In this document: one piece after another, positions 10,732 through 25,700 of the stretch | How positions within the stretch are numbered: the first letter of the stretch is position 1 | How the letters are laid out: every line of letters begins with the position of its first letter | Assembly: GCA_038501625.1 (NCBI GenBank) | Contig: JAZAYU010000123.1 | Coordinates: 1,178,001-1,242,000, forward strand | Reading direction: 5' to 3' | Source of the DNA: Corbicula japonica | Taxonomy: Eukaryota; Mollusca; Bivalvia; Venerida; Cyrenidae | Length of the DNA stretch: 64,000 nt | Program-made: the position numbers and the translations under genes | Notes under the pieces: model-generated | Told to the model about the DNA's origin: nothing | What the model saw: the letters and a program-made list of their open reading frames with translations, nothing else | Database searches by the model: none

Positions 10732-13700
10732 GTATGATTAATGCAAATGACAAACAAACCAAAAGAAAATCAAAGTCTAAAACTTCTAAATTTTACCCCT
10801 CCCACTCCAACATCGCCAGTACAAATACTAAAAGACCAATAATAAATGAAAGTTTCCTGAATGCAATGTTATTATGAGTTGCGCCTGGCAGTTTTGACCT
10901 AAAGAATATGTAGTTTTAGGGAAAATCCATTGTTTTGGATCACCACAACATTGTCATCACCAAATCCCATCAGTCTGTAAAAACCATCATGACATTTATT
11001 GCTAATGATCTATGTCAGAATGTTATAATTATGATAATAAGTCATATTTGGAGAGTAAGGATCATTGAGCATTTGCCAAGAACATAGTTACTTTTGCTTC
11101 TACTATGCATAACAGAGATCAGACTTGTTTTCAGTTGTTTTTTATGAAATTTGGTTTTGAAATAAATTTTAATAAACTGTATGTTAGAAATTTAGACCTT
11201 TCAATAAACTTATTAGCAATAAAAATTTCAGACATATAACCATTAATTTCTGTTTAAAAAAAACTGAAAGAAGACCACTATATTGTGTTTTATATCTCTT
11301 GAAAAGCTCATTGTAATTTTGAAGCCACAGATTTTACCAGCATATATCATGTCTTCATTTCAGTTTACATTCTGAAATTTCATCCATACTAACAATTTTG
11401 ATTAGAGATCATTTTTATGATATGTGTAGTATAGTGATTAGTGTATACAACTTGTGACATGGTATTCACTACCTCACATTGACAAGGAAGTGATGATTAA
11501 GTGCCCACTTGAATGCTGAACACATTTGTAAATGTGGCGTATAGTTACATTTAAGTGAATAGGCTTTTCTGTGTTTCAACTTGGAAGTATTTTTAATTTT
11601 TACATTATATAATAAATAAAAAATAAATATGCCTTTCATGAAACATGCTGTCATTATTGACAATGGCACAGGGTATGTTAGCATTTTAATTTTCATTATT
11701 TTCAACAATAAAAGTATTTTCTAGTTTTTGTAGATTTTAATTCAAGGACTGATACCACTTACCAAATGCACAATATTTAGTGTAAATTCATTTAATAAAA
11801 GGCCAGTTCCACAGCAGTAATAATTTCATGTTACTGTAACAACATTCTTGATAAAAAATATAATACGTTTTTGAAAACTTGAGAATGCAGGGTGGTTAGT
11901 CCTCTTTGGTTACATTGTATAATAGTTATCAAGCGATTGTAAATATAGTTGTGTCAAGTTAACAGACATTGGAGATTTGATTTTGACTTCTTCCTTCTTC
12001 TTCAGCACATTTAAAAAAAAAAAAAGAATTTATTACCTACATAACTATCCAGAAAAAAAGATATAAATCCGGTTAAAATATTTCAGCACCTAAGTGCAGT
12101 GTATATGTAAAGGTGTAACAGTATAAGTTAGGGATTAAACGATGATCGATTATAATCGAAAATCGATCGTTTTTAGGATCGATTTTCAATGATCGATTAC
12201 AAAGTTTAATAATCGATCATCGGTTTGCTGTTCTTTAAGCAGCTCACAAGGGAGATCACTGTATCAGAACAAAAACAGTATTTGATATATCACATAGATC
12301 AGTGTTATTTTGGTTTTAAATAAGCTTTGAAATATGTTCTCCCACTAAGTATTTCAAGAAAAAGACTCCTGTACCTGCAGCCTACACCTTTTGCTCATAT
12401 CAGATATGGTTACAATACATACAGACTGTGGGCTGGAAGTGTGGTTCATGCTAATTCATACCAGAAAATACACCGATATCCTTTTGTGATAAAACAGTAG
12501 TTCTATGCAGGGCCCTCATTTCACAATGGTAGGGACCTAATTTTGACCCCATTCCCGTCCCCAATTAATTTCTTCCTATTTTTAAACAAATTCCCCTCTA
12601 AAGAATTTCTTGTGTGTTTTGCATGCCTTAACTTAAGCAGAAGATTCTTAACAATATCATTGGGAAAAAGGCTTTTTGGCACACACAAAAAATGCATTAT
12701 AATAACAAATTATGAGTATTTTTTTGCTAGAATATTAATAAAGAATTCCTATAAACAAAATTCTTCTTTATTAAAGCATGTACATTGTTATTGTAAATGC
12801 TTTGATTATATAATTGATGATTGATCGAAAAGGGTTGTTCGATTATTTCTGATGATCGATTATGATTTTTGTCCGATTATGAAACCCTAGTATAAGTACC
12901 ATTAAAATAAGTGGATACATCATACAGTGTAACTGCTCTTTGGTAATGATTAATTAAATAAATTATGATTAATCAGCTTGTGTTTGCATTAAGCTGTAAA
13001 TAGTAACTGTGTCTTAAATATTTAACGGGTACATGAATTGTGCTTTTTTTTTACAATATCTAAACAAATGTTTTGCTTAAAAGATTTATTGTGGTAGTTA
13101 ATCCTTTACTCCTCATGTTTACACCTTCATTGCATGGACAAACAATGTAGATCCAGATCAGCTGGAAATGTGTGCCATATGATCAGGATCTACACTCTTA
13201 GCTTTTAGATTTTTTAAGTAATTTCTGACCAAGATGCAACCAGTGCAGATCCAGATCTGCCAGCTGATCTGGATCTTCACTGGTCGCACACACATTAAAA
13301 AGCATATATATGGAGTAAAGGATTAAGAACAAATAAGCATCAGTCACAAAGGTACTTTGTCTGCTATTCAGACGCTCAAGCTTTCATTTGTACAACTATA
13401 CTAATACCAGTAAATTAATATTTCAACAGTTTATCACAGTGCAATAGTAATCCATAGTTGGAAGAAAGTAAAACCCCGCTTACACAGAGCCATTGGTAAT
13501 TGATCGGTAGTTTGTTTAGCCAAATTATGAAATGAACCGATTACAAGGGATTTACCACCGATATCAACTACTGGTCACCTGTTTGCCACCTATCAATTGC
13601 TATTGGGGGAAAGATGAGTTTCATCGGTGAAAAATTACCGATTGGGATTTTAGACATGTTTAAAATTCTCCATCTGTGAAAATATTTACAAATAACCAAT

Positions 13701-16700
13701 CGACAACTTGTCTACAACCAATCATCGCTGATTGTCATCCTGTCTAAAACCTGTATCACCGATCGACAACCTGTCTATAACCGATGGGCCACCGATAAGC
13801 AACCGATCAACTTATACTCACCACCGATAGAAAAAAAGAGGAGAATTATAGTGTACCAGCAACCCATGAAATATTTGTTTAACCCATCGAACATTTGTCG
13901 ATCACCGATGGCTGTTTACACAGAAAAACAGAAATAAAATAACACGACAACCGATCAAAACAGCGAGTAACTTAAAATAAAATAACCGATTGGGCACTGA
14001 TCGTCTGTGTAACTGGGGCCTAAAATTGTTAATTTATGATGTCAGTGAAACACTTCATTTACAAAGACGCATGTTTACAGGTACACAAAGATGGGGTATG
14101 CAGGGAACACAGAACCCCAGTTCATCATCCCATCAGCTATAGCTGTGAAGGAATCAGCCTCTGTCGGGGATAAGACCATCAAAAGACTTGGGAAAGGCGT
14201 GGAAGATCTCGATTTTTTCATAGGAGATGAGGCAATAAATGCAACCTCTTATTCTGTAAAGGTATCTGTGTTGTTTTTTACCATTTTGGAAACAAGGCAG
14301 GAGGCCTTTCAGATTGGAAAAAAATTTCATTTTTTACTAAAACTGGGTAAAAGTAAGTCAATTTTACTAAATTTAGGAATTTCAACTATCCAGAATGCTT
14401 GGGCTATAAGATTTGTAGAGAATTTGTTGCACCTTTTTATTTAATGTAAAAATCCTTAAATATGGGTTACATCACATGTGCAACAGAGGTGTACAATTCC
14501 ACTTGACCGCTCGCCATGTAAATGATACGTTGGGTGAAATGAAGCGACCAAAACACTCGACTGACCGGGTGATTAAATTATTCAGCAATGCATTAAATTA
14601 TTCAGCAATTATTCAGCAATCTGTTTTCTTTAGAAAATGAAATATTTTTGCTATGTTTACAAAGTACAATTTGATTTTCGGTAAATTCGGCTGATTTACA
14701 TTGTATTCGGATAGTTTCTGATATAAAGGTAACAGCAACGATTTATTTTTATGCTCACTGGGTTTCCCAAGTCAGAATGAGGCTGCAAGTGTATGTATTT
14801 TCCCATATGTCAAAGTGTCGAACACGTGTAAACCTATGGTAGTAGACACTTTGAAATATTTTTAGCTCGACTATTCGAAGAATAGGGGAGCTATCCTACT
14901 CACCCCGGTGTCGGCGTCGGCGTCGGCGTCGGCGGCTCCGTCCGTTAAACAAAATATGCACTTTGGTCCATAACTTAAAAACTACTTATGATATCAACTT
15001 CAAACTTGAAATATATATTCACCATCAAATTCTACATCATTACCAACAAGACCCATAACTCTGCTACAAATATTTTTTAAGTTATGCCCCTTTTTCACTT
15101 AAATTTTGCGTTAAGGAAAATATGCACTTTGGTCCATAACTTATAAACTACTGGAGATATCAACTTGAAATTTGGAATATATATTCACCATCAAATTCTA
15201 CATCATTACCAACAAGACCCATAACTCTGCTGTCAATATATTTCAAGTTATGCCCCTTTTTTCTTATATTTTGTGTTAAGCAAAATATGCATTTTGCCCA
15301 TAACTTCAAAACTACTTGAGATATTGCCTTGAAACTTGAAATATATTTTCACCATCAAAATCTACATCATAACCAACAAGACCCATAACCCTGCTTTCAA
15401 TATTTTTCAAATTATGCCCCTTTTCCACTTACATTTTGTGTTAAGCAAAATATACACTTGGCCCTTAACTTCATTATTAATGGAGGGATTTCAAAATAAC
15501 TTGGCACAAATGTTCACCATGACAAGGCGGTGTGTCGCGTACAATACCTATGCCTGTAGGTCGAAGGTCAAGGTCACTGTTACAAAAAATAGAATTTTCT
15601 TGTCCGGGCTGTAACTTTGTTATGAATGGAGGGATTTCAATATAACTTGACACAAATGTTCACAATGACAAGGCTGTGTGTCCGCACAATACCCATGGCT
15701 GTAGATCCAAGGTCAAGGTGACTGTTACTAAAAATAGAATTTTCTTGTCCAGGCTGTAACTTTGTTTTGAATGGAGGGATTTCGAAATAACTTGACACAA
15801 ATGTTCACTATGACAGGGTGGTGTGTCGCATACCATGCCCATGCCTGTAGGTCAAAGGTCAAGGTCAATCTTACAAAAAATAGAATTCTCTTGTCCGTGC
15901 TGTTACTTTGTTATGAATGGAGGGATTTCAAAATAACTTTGCACAAACGTTCACTATGACAAGGCAGTGTGTCCACACAATACCCAAGCCTGAAGGTCCA
16001 GGTCACTGTTACTTAAAACAGAATTTTCTTGTCCGGGATGTAACTTCATTATAAATGGACGGATTTCAAAATAACTTGGCACAATTGTTCACAATGACAG
16101 GGTGTTGTATCCCATACCATGACCATGCCTGTAGGTCAAGGTCACTGTTACTAAAAATAGAATTCTCTTGTCCGGGCTGTAACTTCGTTAGGAATAGAGT
16201 GATTTCAAAATAACTTGACACAAATGGTCATCATGACAAGTTGGTGTGTCCCGTACCATGCCCATGCCTGTAGGTCCAAGGTCACTGCTACTAAAATAGA
16301 ATTTTCTTGTCAGGGTTTTAAATACATTAGGAATATAGTAACTTGCCAGAAATGTTCACCATGACAAGTTGGTGAGTCGTGTACCATTTCCATGCCTTTA
16401 GGTCAGTTCTTTTCTGTAACATTACTGAAGTGATTGATAATTGACTAAAAGTAAATATCTCTAATAAAAAAATTTCTAACAAGTTTTCTAACAACTTCAG
16501 AAATATTTCATAGTTATTCCCCTTTTCAGTTTAATATTTATGGTACATTAAGAAATTATTTCTGTTATTTGAAATGAATTTTTCCCTTACCATTCACTTG
16601 TTAATATTTGTTAATATTTTTACTGATTGCACATGAATGTATGGCCATAGTTGTTACTGTTTTAATCTTCAAATTGCATTTGTTTCAAATGATTCGAATA

Positions 16701-19700
16701 GTCGAGCATGCTGTCTCCTCTGACAGCTCTTGTTTAAAATGTAAGGACGAGTGCACTTTTTCATTCACTCTACCTGCAGGGTGAGTGGGTCCAAACTAAA
16801 TTGTACACCTCTGTGCTAACAGGGTAGATCATGTGCCTACTGATCTGGATCTACACTGTTCACCCTTTTTTATAACAGCTGTTTCACATGGACTATCCAT
16901 AGGGATATACAGAAATAAGTAGGACCAAGTTTAATGAGCCAGTTGGGTAACTGCAAACAAACAATTTTGTAAAAATGGCCCAAATAACCATTAGTTTCTA
17001 AAGGTTTAAGAAACAGAAATTGACAAGGTTTCCAATAAGGAAGAATTTGTATTTTATGTTAGCTTTGTTTGTTTTGAATTGAGATCTTTTGATCTGGAAT
17101 GAAAGTGTCCAGTCATTGAGGAAGTTAATGCTCTGAATGTTTGGTTTATCTGTGCCCAAGTTTATAAAACTAAATCTGGAGATCAGTCTCAAATCTCAAG
17201 CATCTGATTGGCTGAAATGGCGACCAGTCGCCATTTCAGCCAATCAGATCCTTGAGATTTGAGACTGATCTCCAGATTTAGTTTTATAAACTTGGGCCCT
17301 GATGTAGTTAGATCAATGTGGTCACCCTACACTGAATATTGGGCAGAAACTATTTTAAGCGTTGCCATGGTAACTTTACCCATTTGATACACATGCATTT
17401 CATGAATTTGATACTTCGATCCCCCAGTAGCTTATAATCTTAAGTTATACTTAACTATTTTATGTATAAGTGTGAGTTTTAAATGATTCAATACTGTAGA
17501 GTCAGATTACTTCTATTGTATGCTGTATCTGGTTAGACATTGGATTTTGTAAATAAAAGATGGTCTTTCAAAAATTCTTTTGTTCGCAAATCCCATTTAT
17601 CAGATTCAAGCTTATAAAACTTTGTTTACATTTCTGTGTTAGTTTACCATAGGATATTATGGTTGTTATCCCATCGGTGAACAGTCACTTCAACAGTGTA
17701 GATCCAGATTAGCTGGCACATTTCTGCCATCTGAAATCTGATCAGGATCTACACTGTTTGATATGATATTCATTAGTTTATTTCTGACCAAGAAGCAAGC
17801 AGATCACAGGGCTTTTTTTCATTGCCTAGGGAAGGGGCCCATGCCCTGTAATTTTGGGGGAAATAGCGTGATTTTTTCTCTAAAGAGGAATGAAAAAACC
17901 TGATGTAAAGTCACTTTTTTGGGGAAAACTGCATGATTTTAAAGAATTTTTCTGAGTGGAAGGCGCCCATAAACGGCCCCAGCTATAGAAGGAAAAAGCC
18001 CAGAGATCAGATCTAGATCAGATGGCTTGGATGTGTAGCTGATCTCGATCCACATGTGTTAAAAGCTTATCCATAAAGTAAGGAGTTCAACACGCACTAA
18101 GTTATCACAAAGGTTCTATTTGACCCAGGATATGACACTTGCCTCTTGAAATTTCCAAAAAGCCTCATCTTAACACCTATAATTTTATTTGATGTGTCAT
18201 TTTTCTTGAAATTTACTGTTAATTAGCATATAATGATCAAAATGACCCTTGAGCAGCTAGTTGAACTCCTACTATCGTAATCTAATATTCTGTTGTTGTG
18301 TATTACAGTGGCCTATCCGGCATGGTATTGTAGATGACTGGGATTTGATGGAACGGTTCTGGGAACAGGCTATCTTTAAATACCTCAGAGCGGAGCCAGA
18401 AGATCACTATTTCCTACTGGTCAGTATTTACAACAATATCAGTGTATCATCCATCAGTGGCTACCAGGGTTCTCCCCAGGCCATTTTAGCGTAGCGGACC
18501 CGCTACGCTTAAATTTTAAATCCATAAATCCGCTATCCCTAAAATTAACCGCTATGCTTTAGAAGATCAGCGCTACACCTAATTTCCTGCTGATAAATTT
18601 TTAGTGTATTCCAACAAACACAGTAAACTGTGTCAATTATGTTTATTGCCCGAAGCGTCTGAGATAAATCCAGTCAAATGTCACGTGATCTGTATCAGTA
18701 GACGCTCGCTATATCATGCAGTTAACACTGATACATTATTAAGACGGTCAAGGTCGTTATCATAGTGAAGCAGACGCCGTATATTGGGAAGATTAGAAAA
18801 ATTGCAATTTCCTGTGCGATGCATGTGTCAATTAAGGGATTAAGTGGATGAAAGATACTACTCGCGATGATAAAATGATTGCTGTAAATTAACTGAACAA
18901 TTGATGGGCTGGTAATTGGCAGTTAGCGAGAATGTCGGTAGCATTTGATGTGTTTTGGGTAAGTATTGATGACAATACATTTTTGTTCACAGTTTTCTTA
19001 GCAATTTAAAGGTGATAAGTAAAACAATCTATAAGAACTGATTGCTAAACCAGTGAGCCTTATTCTTTAGATCCCCTTCTTGAAAGGCAAATAACAATAT
19101 AAAGCTAGTTTATTTGTCTGTCTGTCTGTCTGATAAGAGCCACAGAGAATTGGTATAATGAAAAGCCAAGAAGAACTGTGTTTTGATCATGCTTGAACTG
19201 TTTCATAATTGTTGACATAAGTCTCTCCTCAACTTGGTCCTTAAACATAAGAAAGATAGGTTTTCTGTGAACTTGACCAATGATTAAACTTACATAAATC
19301 AATATATTTGATGTAATAAAATAAATGTTCTTTTGTAAATGCTTTCTTTATTATTTAACCAGTAGAATGGCTTAGAATAGCATGAAATTATAATAAAAGA
19401 GGGTAAAACTACCAAAAACTTTGCCGCAGGCGCGCGGGAGGGGCCACCCCTCCCGCACCCACCCCTTACGCATGTTATGAGCTATCCCTTAAAAAATTCC
19501 TGGGGAGAACCCTGGGCTACCATGGACCAAGATCATAGAACTAAATCAGGAGACCAGTCACCATTTCTGCCCTGCAGATGCTTGAGATTATAGACTGGTC
19601 TCCAGCTTCAGTTTTATGATCTTGGGCCTATATAAATGGGTCATCCATCAGTGGCTACCATATCAATATGTGAAAATGTCAAATAGAAATTTTGGTTGGA

Positions 19701-22700
19701 TGCTAATATATCAACATATCCAAGCGATGTTAAAAGTACATTTTAGAGCATTGCATTTGTAGATCAGAAAAAAAGCAAACGCTAAGTTCTTATGTTAGAA
19801 ATCCATTGAAAATGCTTGAAATCATCATTATAATTGTGCTAAAACCAATTATATAAACATGCAGGTACAACAATCGTAGAGTCTGAAATAGTCTGAAATA
19901 TCAAACTGCAGATTGGTTAAAATTAAACATGATCTCCAAACTGTCCAATTAAAAGCTAGGATTTTTAGAGTGATCTCCATTCATCAACCATGGAAGTTTA
20001 CTATATGCAGGGTAGAAACAATGATAAGAGATTGCCTAAGAGAGAGACTTGGGAGAAACAGTCTCCAAAATGTCCAAAACATCTCCCTCTGCACAGCTGA
20101 GGAAGAAGTTTTTCCGTAGATGTATATGTTTCGGATAGAAAGCTAACAACTTCCAAAACTTCTCCCTAAAATTTAAAAAACTTCTTCTGATAACTGTTGT
20201 GTATTGTTTGCTTGTAGACTGAGCCTCCTCTAAACACTCCGGAGAATCGAGAATACACAGCTGAAATCATGTTCGAGTCTTTCAATGTACCAGGTTTATA
20301 TATTGCTGTACAGGTAAGTCACCTGATAATTATGTACATGTGTATATGTTCTTAGTCACAAAACCTTACAAATCTAAAAGCAAACAATGTAGATCCTGAT
20401 CGGATGTCACAGATGTGCAATCTGATCTGGATCTACACTGTTCGCCTATGCCATAAAAGTTGTATCTGTAGAGTAAATAGTTAAAAACAAGTTGAAAGCT
20501 GACTCTACAGGGAATGATGGAGTGTTATCGTTAAGTGACAGATATTGTATTACAACTTGTCTGATCTTATCATTACACACACTTATACAGTATTTTCTCA
20601 TATCCTTATAAACCCATACCTCTTCAAATTTCTTTTGAGTTTTGATTTTGTATTGAATCAGTAAAGAAGAAACCTAACACTTTTTCAATTTGAATAACTA
20701 TAAAATTCATATACAAAATCTATATTTTTGCACCCTTCCATAAAAACACTTGTTTTAAGCATCAGAAATATGAAAATGCACAGATAAGGTCAAACAAATT
20801 AAGCTTTAATTTCTTACCACAATTCTTATAGCTCATCAGTCTGGTTCTGGGAAGATAGGTCAAATAAACTGTGGCAGGTTGTTTTGTTTTTTTTGTTGAG
20901 CTTAGTTAACCCTTTCCTCCATATATACACATTTTTACGCATGGGTGATCAGTGTAGATCCAGATCAGCTGGCACATGCGTGCTGTCTGATCAGGATCTG
21001 CACTGGTTGCATTTTGGTCAGAAATAATCGAACAAATCAAAAAGTGAACAGTGGAGATCCTGATCAGATGGCACGGATGTGCCTGCTGATCTGGATCTAC
21101 ACTGTTCACCCATGCCATAAAGGTGTGTACATGGAGGAAAGGGTTAACAGGGTTGCCAGCGGACTTGAAAAGTCAGGGAAATTTGATTTTTTTTCAAGGT
21201 CAGGGAATAGTCAGGGAATTTTGAAAATTGGTCAGTGAAAACTAAAAATCCTGAAAAGTCAGTGAAAAGTCAGGGAAAAATAAGTTTGAAAGAAAAATTT
21301 CTTCTATTTTATTAAAGATTGCATTTTCAAATTTTCTGTTATAAACATTTTTTATCGTTGTGTATTATAATAAAAGTTCCCTCCAAGATCCAGCTCAAAG
21401 CAACGCTCTGAACTTAGTAACTTCTGCTTTACAGGCCTTGCTGATGATAGTTTGTGTCTTTGGCCATACAGTTTCATCTATAGTTGGATTTCAAAATAAT
21501 TAGCAGAAGTGACTGTCATTATGTGAACATGTCATGTACAAAATCCTTGTTCCAACATTCCGTTCACAGCAACCTAGTTTTGTATAACGGCAAGATTTAA
21601 AAAAAATATTGCGGCACAAACTACTGCTACATTCTTAAAGATACTTACTTGAAACTTTAAACAAGTGAGATACTTGGTATCATGTGTAGATGTGCCTGGC
21701 ATATTTTTATGTGGCTCAGTCCATCATTTTTATGACAGGTGCATGTTTTTTTTTAATCTTGTGACACAAACTTCAAAAATTTTCTCCAGATTAATTTGAA
21801 AATTTAAGCATACATTCTGCATCAACTGACCTATTTTCCATTAGGCGCAGTGTAACATACTGACATATTTTTCCTTTGGATCAGACTATTAATTATTGAT
21901 ATTTATTGGATTGGAACTGGGATCTTCAAAACCTACATGCATTTTTTCTAAGTTTATCCAAGCACTGAACAGGCTAAATTGTATGTTTTTGAGTCACTTG
22001 TATGGTGTAAACAGCATTGTATTTGAGTTTTGTATAAAAATTATACTAGTCAATATTAAATAATGGATGCTTAAGCTTCAGTTGTAATAATCTCTTGCTT
22101 TATACTATGTTGTTTATTCATTTAGTTTCTGTATGAAGAATAAGAATACATTATTGCCAATTATCTTAGAAGTATTGGTTAAATCTTGTAATAGTACATA
22201 GTTTAATATTTCACTAAACATATATCTGTAGAACTTTGTACTAGATGTATAAATGATGCTTTAATTGTTAAATAATGTAATAATGTATTGTTAAATTGAT
22301 AAAAATGTACTTGTGGGTGGATTGGACAGCAGTAGGGGTGTTGGCGGCAATTTACATTTGGTATTATTGGTCAGTGAAAAACCTTATTTGGTCAGTGAAA
22401 AGTCAGGGAAAAGTCAGGGAAATTTTTTGTCCTTGGTGCTGGCAACCCTGGTTAAACAATTGTATAGATCCTGATCAAATGGCACCAATGTGTTGGCTGC
22501 TTTTCATCTACAGTGTAGCACCTGTATAATAGTAGGATATGGAGTACAGGGTTAAAGTTGTCAAAATTAAGTATCATAATGACAGTGATTGGTTGAAAAG
22601 CAAGATTCACTAAGTCGCCTTTTGATAGAAATCCGAAGATAAACATGTAGGGGATATCCTGTTATTCTTGCATCAAGAATGTTGTGTTTTCTACTCAACA

Positions 22701-25700
22701 GGCTGTGTTAGCATTGGCAGCATCATGGACATCAAGACAAGTAGGGGAGAGAACCCTCACAGGAACTGTGATAGACTCCGGTGATGGAGTTACCCATGTC
22801 ATTCCAGTAGTATGTTATTTGCCCTTGCATTGTTTTTTGTAGCAATTAGGATAACTAAATCCTCTTTCAATGTCTATATTTTTGACAGCAAAAAATGTGC
22901 AATATTGATAGAACATTTCAGATGTCTGTGTCCAATCAATATGGCACAAAGGTTTTTGTTGGATCATTTTAGAAAATCTTTTTTGCTTTACCCAGGGGGT
23001 CTCAATATTTCACAATAGTGGATTTTAGACTTATCAAATGTTATTTTCACATTTGTAAAAGAGAATTTAAGCTGTAAGTATGATAAAACAAATATTTTTG
23101 AGTACAATTCTGTGTGATTGTTAAGTGAGAGAGAATATTTGTGCACATTTAAATTGTCCTGCTATGATTTCTTGCATCATGATGTCTTGGGTATGGAGCA
23201 CCAATCTAGTGTTTCTAAATGATCCCCAGTGTTTTAAAACATTTTCACATTTACTTAAAAGGTTGTATGTTTAATAACCATAGAGTTGTCCATGTGCCGG
23301 GCATGCTCTATTGTTGATATCTGACCATATTACAAAAGAATTTTTATAGTTTATCCATTAATGCATTTGTTTGATGGGCATAAAAGCCAGTTTTGATTGG
23401 GTTATGTATTATTAGATTATTACACAGCATAAGATCATAGTCAGTTAAACCTTTCCTCCATAAATACGCATATTTACGCATGTGCGACCAGTGTAGATCC
23501 ACATCAGCCGGCACATCCGTGCTGTCTGATCAGGATCTGCACTGGTCGCATTTTAGTCAGAAATAACCTGATGAATATAAAAGTGAACAGTTTAGATCCC
23601 GATCAGATGGCACAGATGTGCTGGCTGATCTGGATCTAAACTGTTCGCCCTCACAATAAAGGTGTGTCTATCATGGAGGAAAGGGTAATTAAGAAGATGT
23701 ATTTGTTTGACTGGTATAAAAACCAACTTTGATTAGGAAATTTTAGTATGTTTTTAATTGATAGTCAGTATAAGATCATTTTCAATAAAGAAGAAGTGTT
23801 TATTATACTATGACATCTCTTGTTGTTTTCAGGCTGAAGGTTACGTAATAGGCAGCTGTATCAAACATATCCCAATAGCTGGTAGAGATATTACCTACTT
23901 CATACAACAATTGTTGAGAGAAAGAGAGGTGGGAATCCCGCCTGAACAGTCACTGGACACTGCTAAGGCTATCAAGGTAAGCTAGCCAGACAAGTAGGTA
24001 GAGACATTCCAGAATTAATAGTCAGAGTTAGCAAGTTAGAGAAGAACTTTTCAATTTCTAAATAAATAATCCCCTTCTTTCCACCTTTAAAAAACCCTGT
24101 AACCAAACCTTGTTAGTAACTAGACAACAATTTGGCATACAATCCTCCGATTTAATAGGGAGGTTTGTCATCACACGTTGATGACCCCTATTGACTTTTA
24201 GGTGAGTAGATAAAATGTAAAGGTCACAGGACAGGTATCTTTAAAAAAAAAACAGCAAAAGGTTTTTTGGGGGAGCATATATGTTTACAAACATCTCTTG
24301 TTCCTTGAAGTGCCTTGGTTGTTTTGTTTTCCAGGAGCGGTTCAGCTATGTTTGTCCAGACATTGCTAAAGAGTTTGCTAAATACGACTCGGAACCCTCC
24401 AAGTGGATGAAAGTGTTTGAGGGCATCAACTCAATATCTAAACAGAAGTTCTCTGTAGACGTAGGATATGAACGATTCTTAGGACCTGAAATCTTCTTCC
24501 ATCCAGAGGTTTGTTGTTATATTGTTTGTTTTTCTTTTTTGCCAGAAATAATTCTGAAAAAAAATTCATATTGTAATACTGCCTCCTAGATTAACACATC
24601 AGCAGTTAATTGAAGTGAACTAAATTAAATGCTAATATATTACAGACACTCTTATGTATTTCTTGCATGACATCCTTCATTGTGTTGCCCTTTGGAAGAA
24701 AAGGTTATACATATAAATGGCTTTGTTGAATCTTTTTGCTATTGCTTTTTGAGGAAGAAATACATCTTTTAAGGTTAAAGTAGCATTTGACAGAGATATG
24801 TCCCATGATTTTGTAATGGGATTTTGTCAAATAGACATTGGTTTTGACAAAAATACAAGGGCTACACAGGTGTTTTAACAGAACATCCATCAGCTTGTAG
24901 GCTAAGGTAAAATATCTTACTGGTAAATGGTGTGCATATTTAAAGGTAAAGATTTTGTTTGAAATTTACATATTTTAATGTCTTTAGTATACCAACGGAT
25001 TGCATTTTTGTGTCGCCCTTTGGGATCACTTTGTCCGTCCATCAGTCTGTTCGTCCGTCCGTCACGAAAACTTAATGTTGGCTATAACTTTGCCATTTCT
25101 TAATATTTCTTCATCAAGCTTTCAAATTATACTGCTTGTGACAACACGGTCATGATGATGCCAAATTCTTTAGGTCAAGGTGACATTTGATGGAGTTATG
25201 CCCCTTTTTCTTCACGAAAACTTAACGTTGGCTATAACTTTGCCATTTCTTAATATTTCTTCATCAAACTTTCAAATCATACTGCTTATGACAAAATATC
25301 ATGATGATGCCAAATTCTTTAGGTCAAGATCACATTTGATGGAGTTATGCCCCTTTTTCATCACGAAAACTTAACGTTGGCTACGATTTTGCCATTTCTT
25401 AAAATTTCTTGATCAAACTTTCAAAATATATTGCTTACAACAACACGGTCTTCATGATACCAATATCTTTAGGTCAAGGTCACATGCCACAAAGTTATGC
25501 CCCCTTTCATGCTTATATTTTGTCATGAAAACTTTATCTTGGCTTTAACTTTGCCATTTCTCAATATTTCTTCATGAAACTTTCAAATAATATTGCTTAT
25601 GACAACACACTCATGATGATGCCAAAATCTTTAGGTCAAGGTCATATTTGTAGCAGTTATGCCCCTTTTTGTACTTGGATTTTGACATGAAAACTTAACA

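Larger units (their letters stand above)
14484..16813. mobile_element. hAT-like inverted-repeat MITE split by a nested element
   Basis: CAGAGGTGTACAATT at 14484 has its reverse complement ending at 16813, a hAT-style CAGAGGTG terminus. The flanks (ATGTGCAA and TGCTAACA) no longer match, so the duplication has decayed or is not conserved. Nearly all of the interior is the tandem-core element 14863-16733, inserted later. Confidence 0.55.

Noticed and set aside
20945..21238. 97-codon frame with [16 protein letters not shown] motif
   Set aside because: It spans the TTAA MITE and the neighbouring hAT-like element; the same VDPDQ-like peptide appears wherever that MITE is translated.
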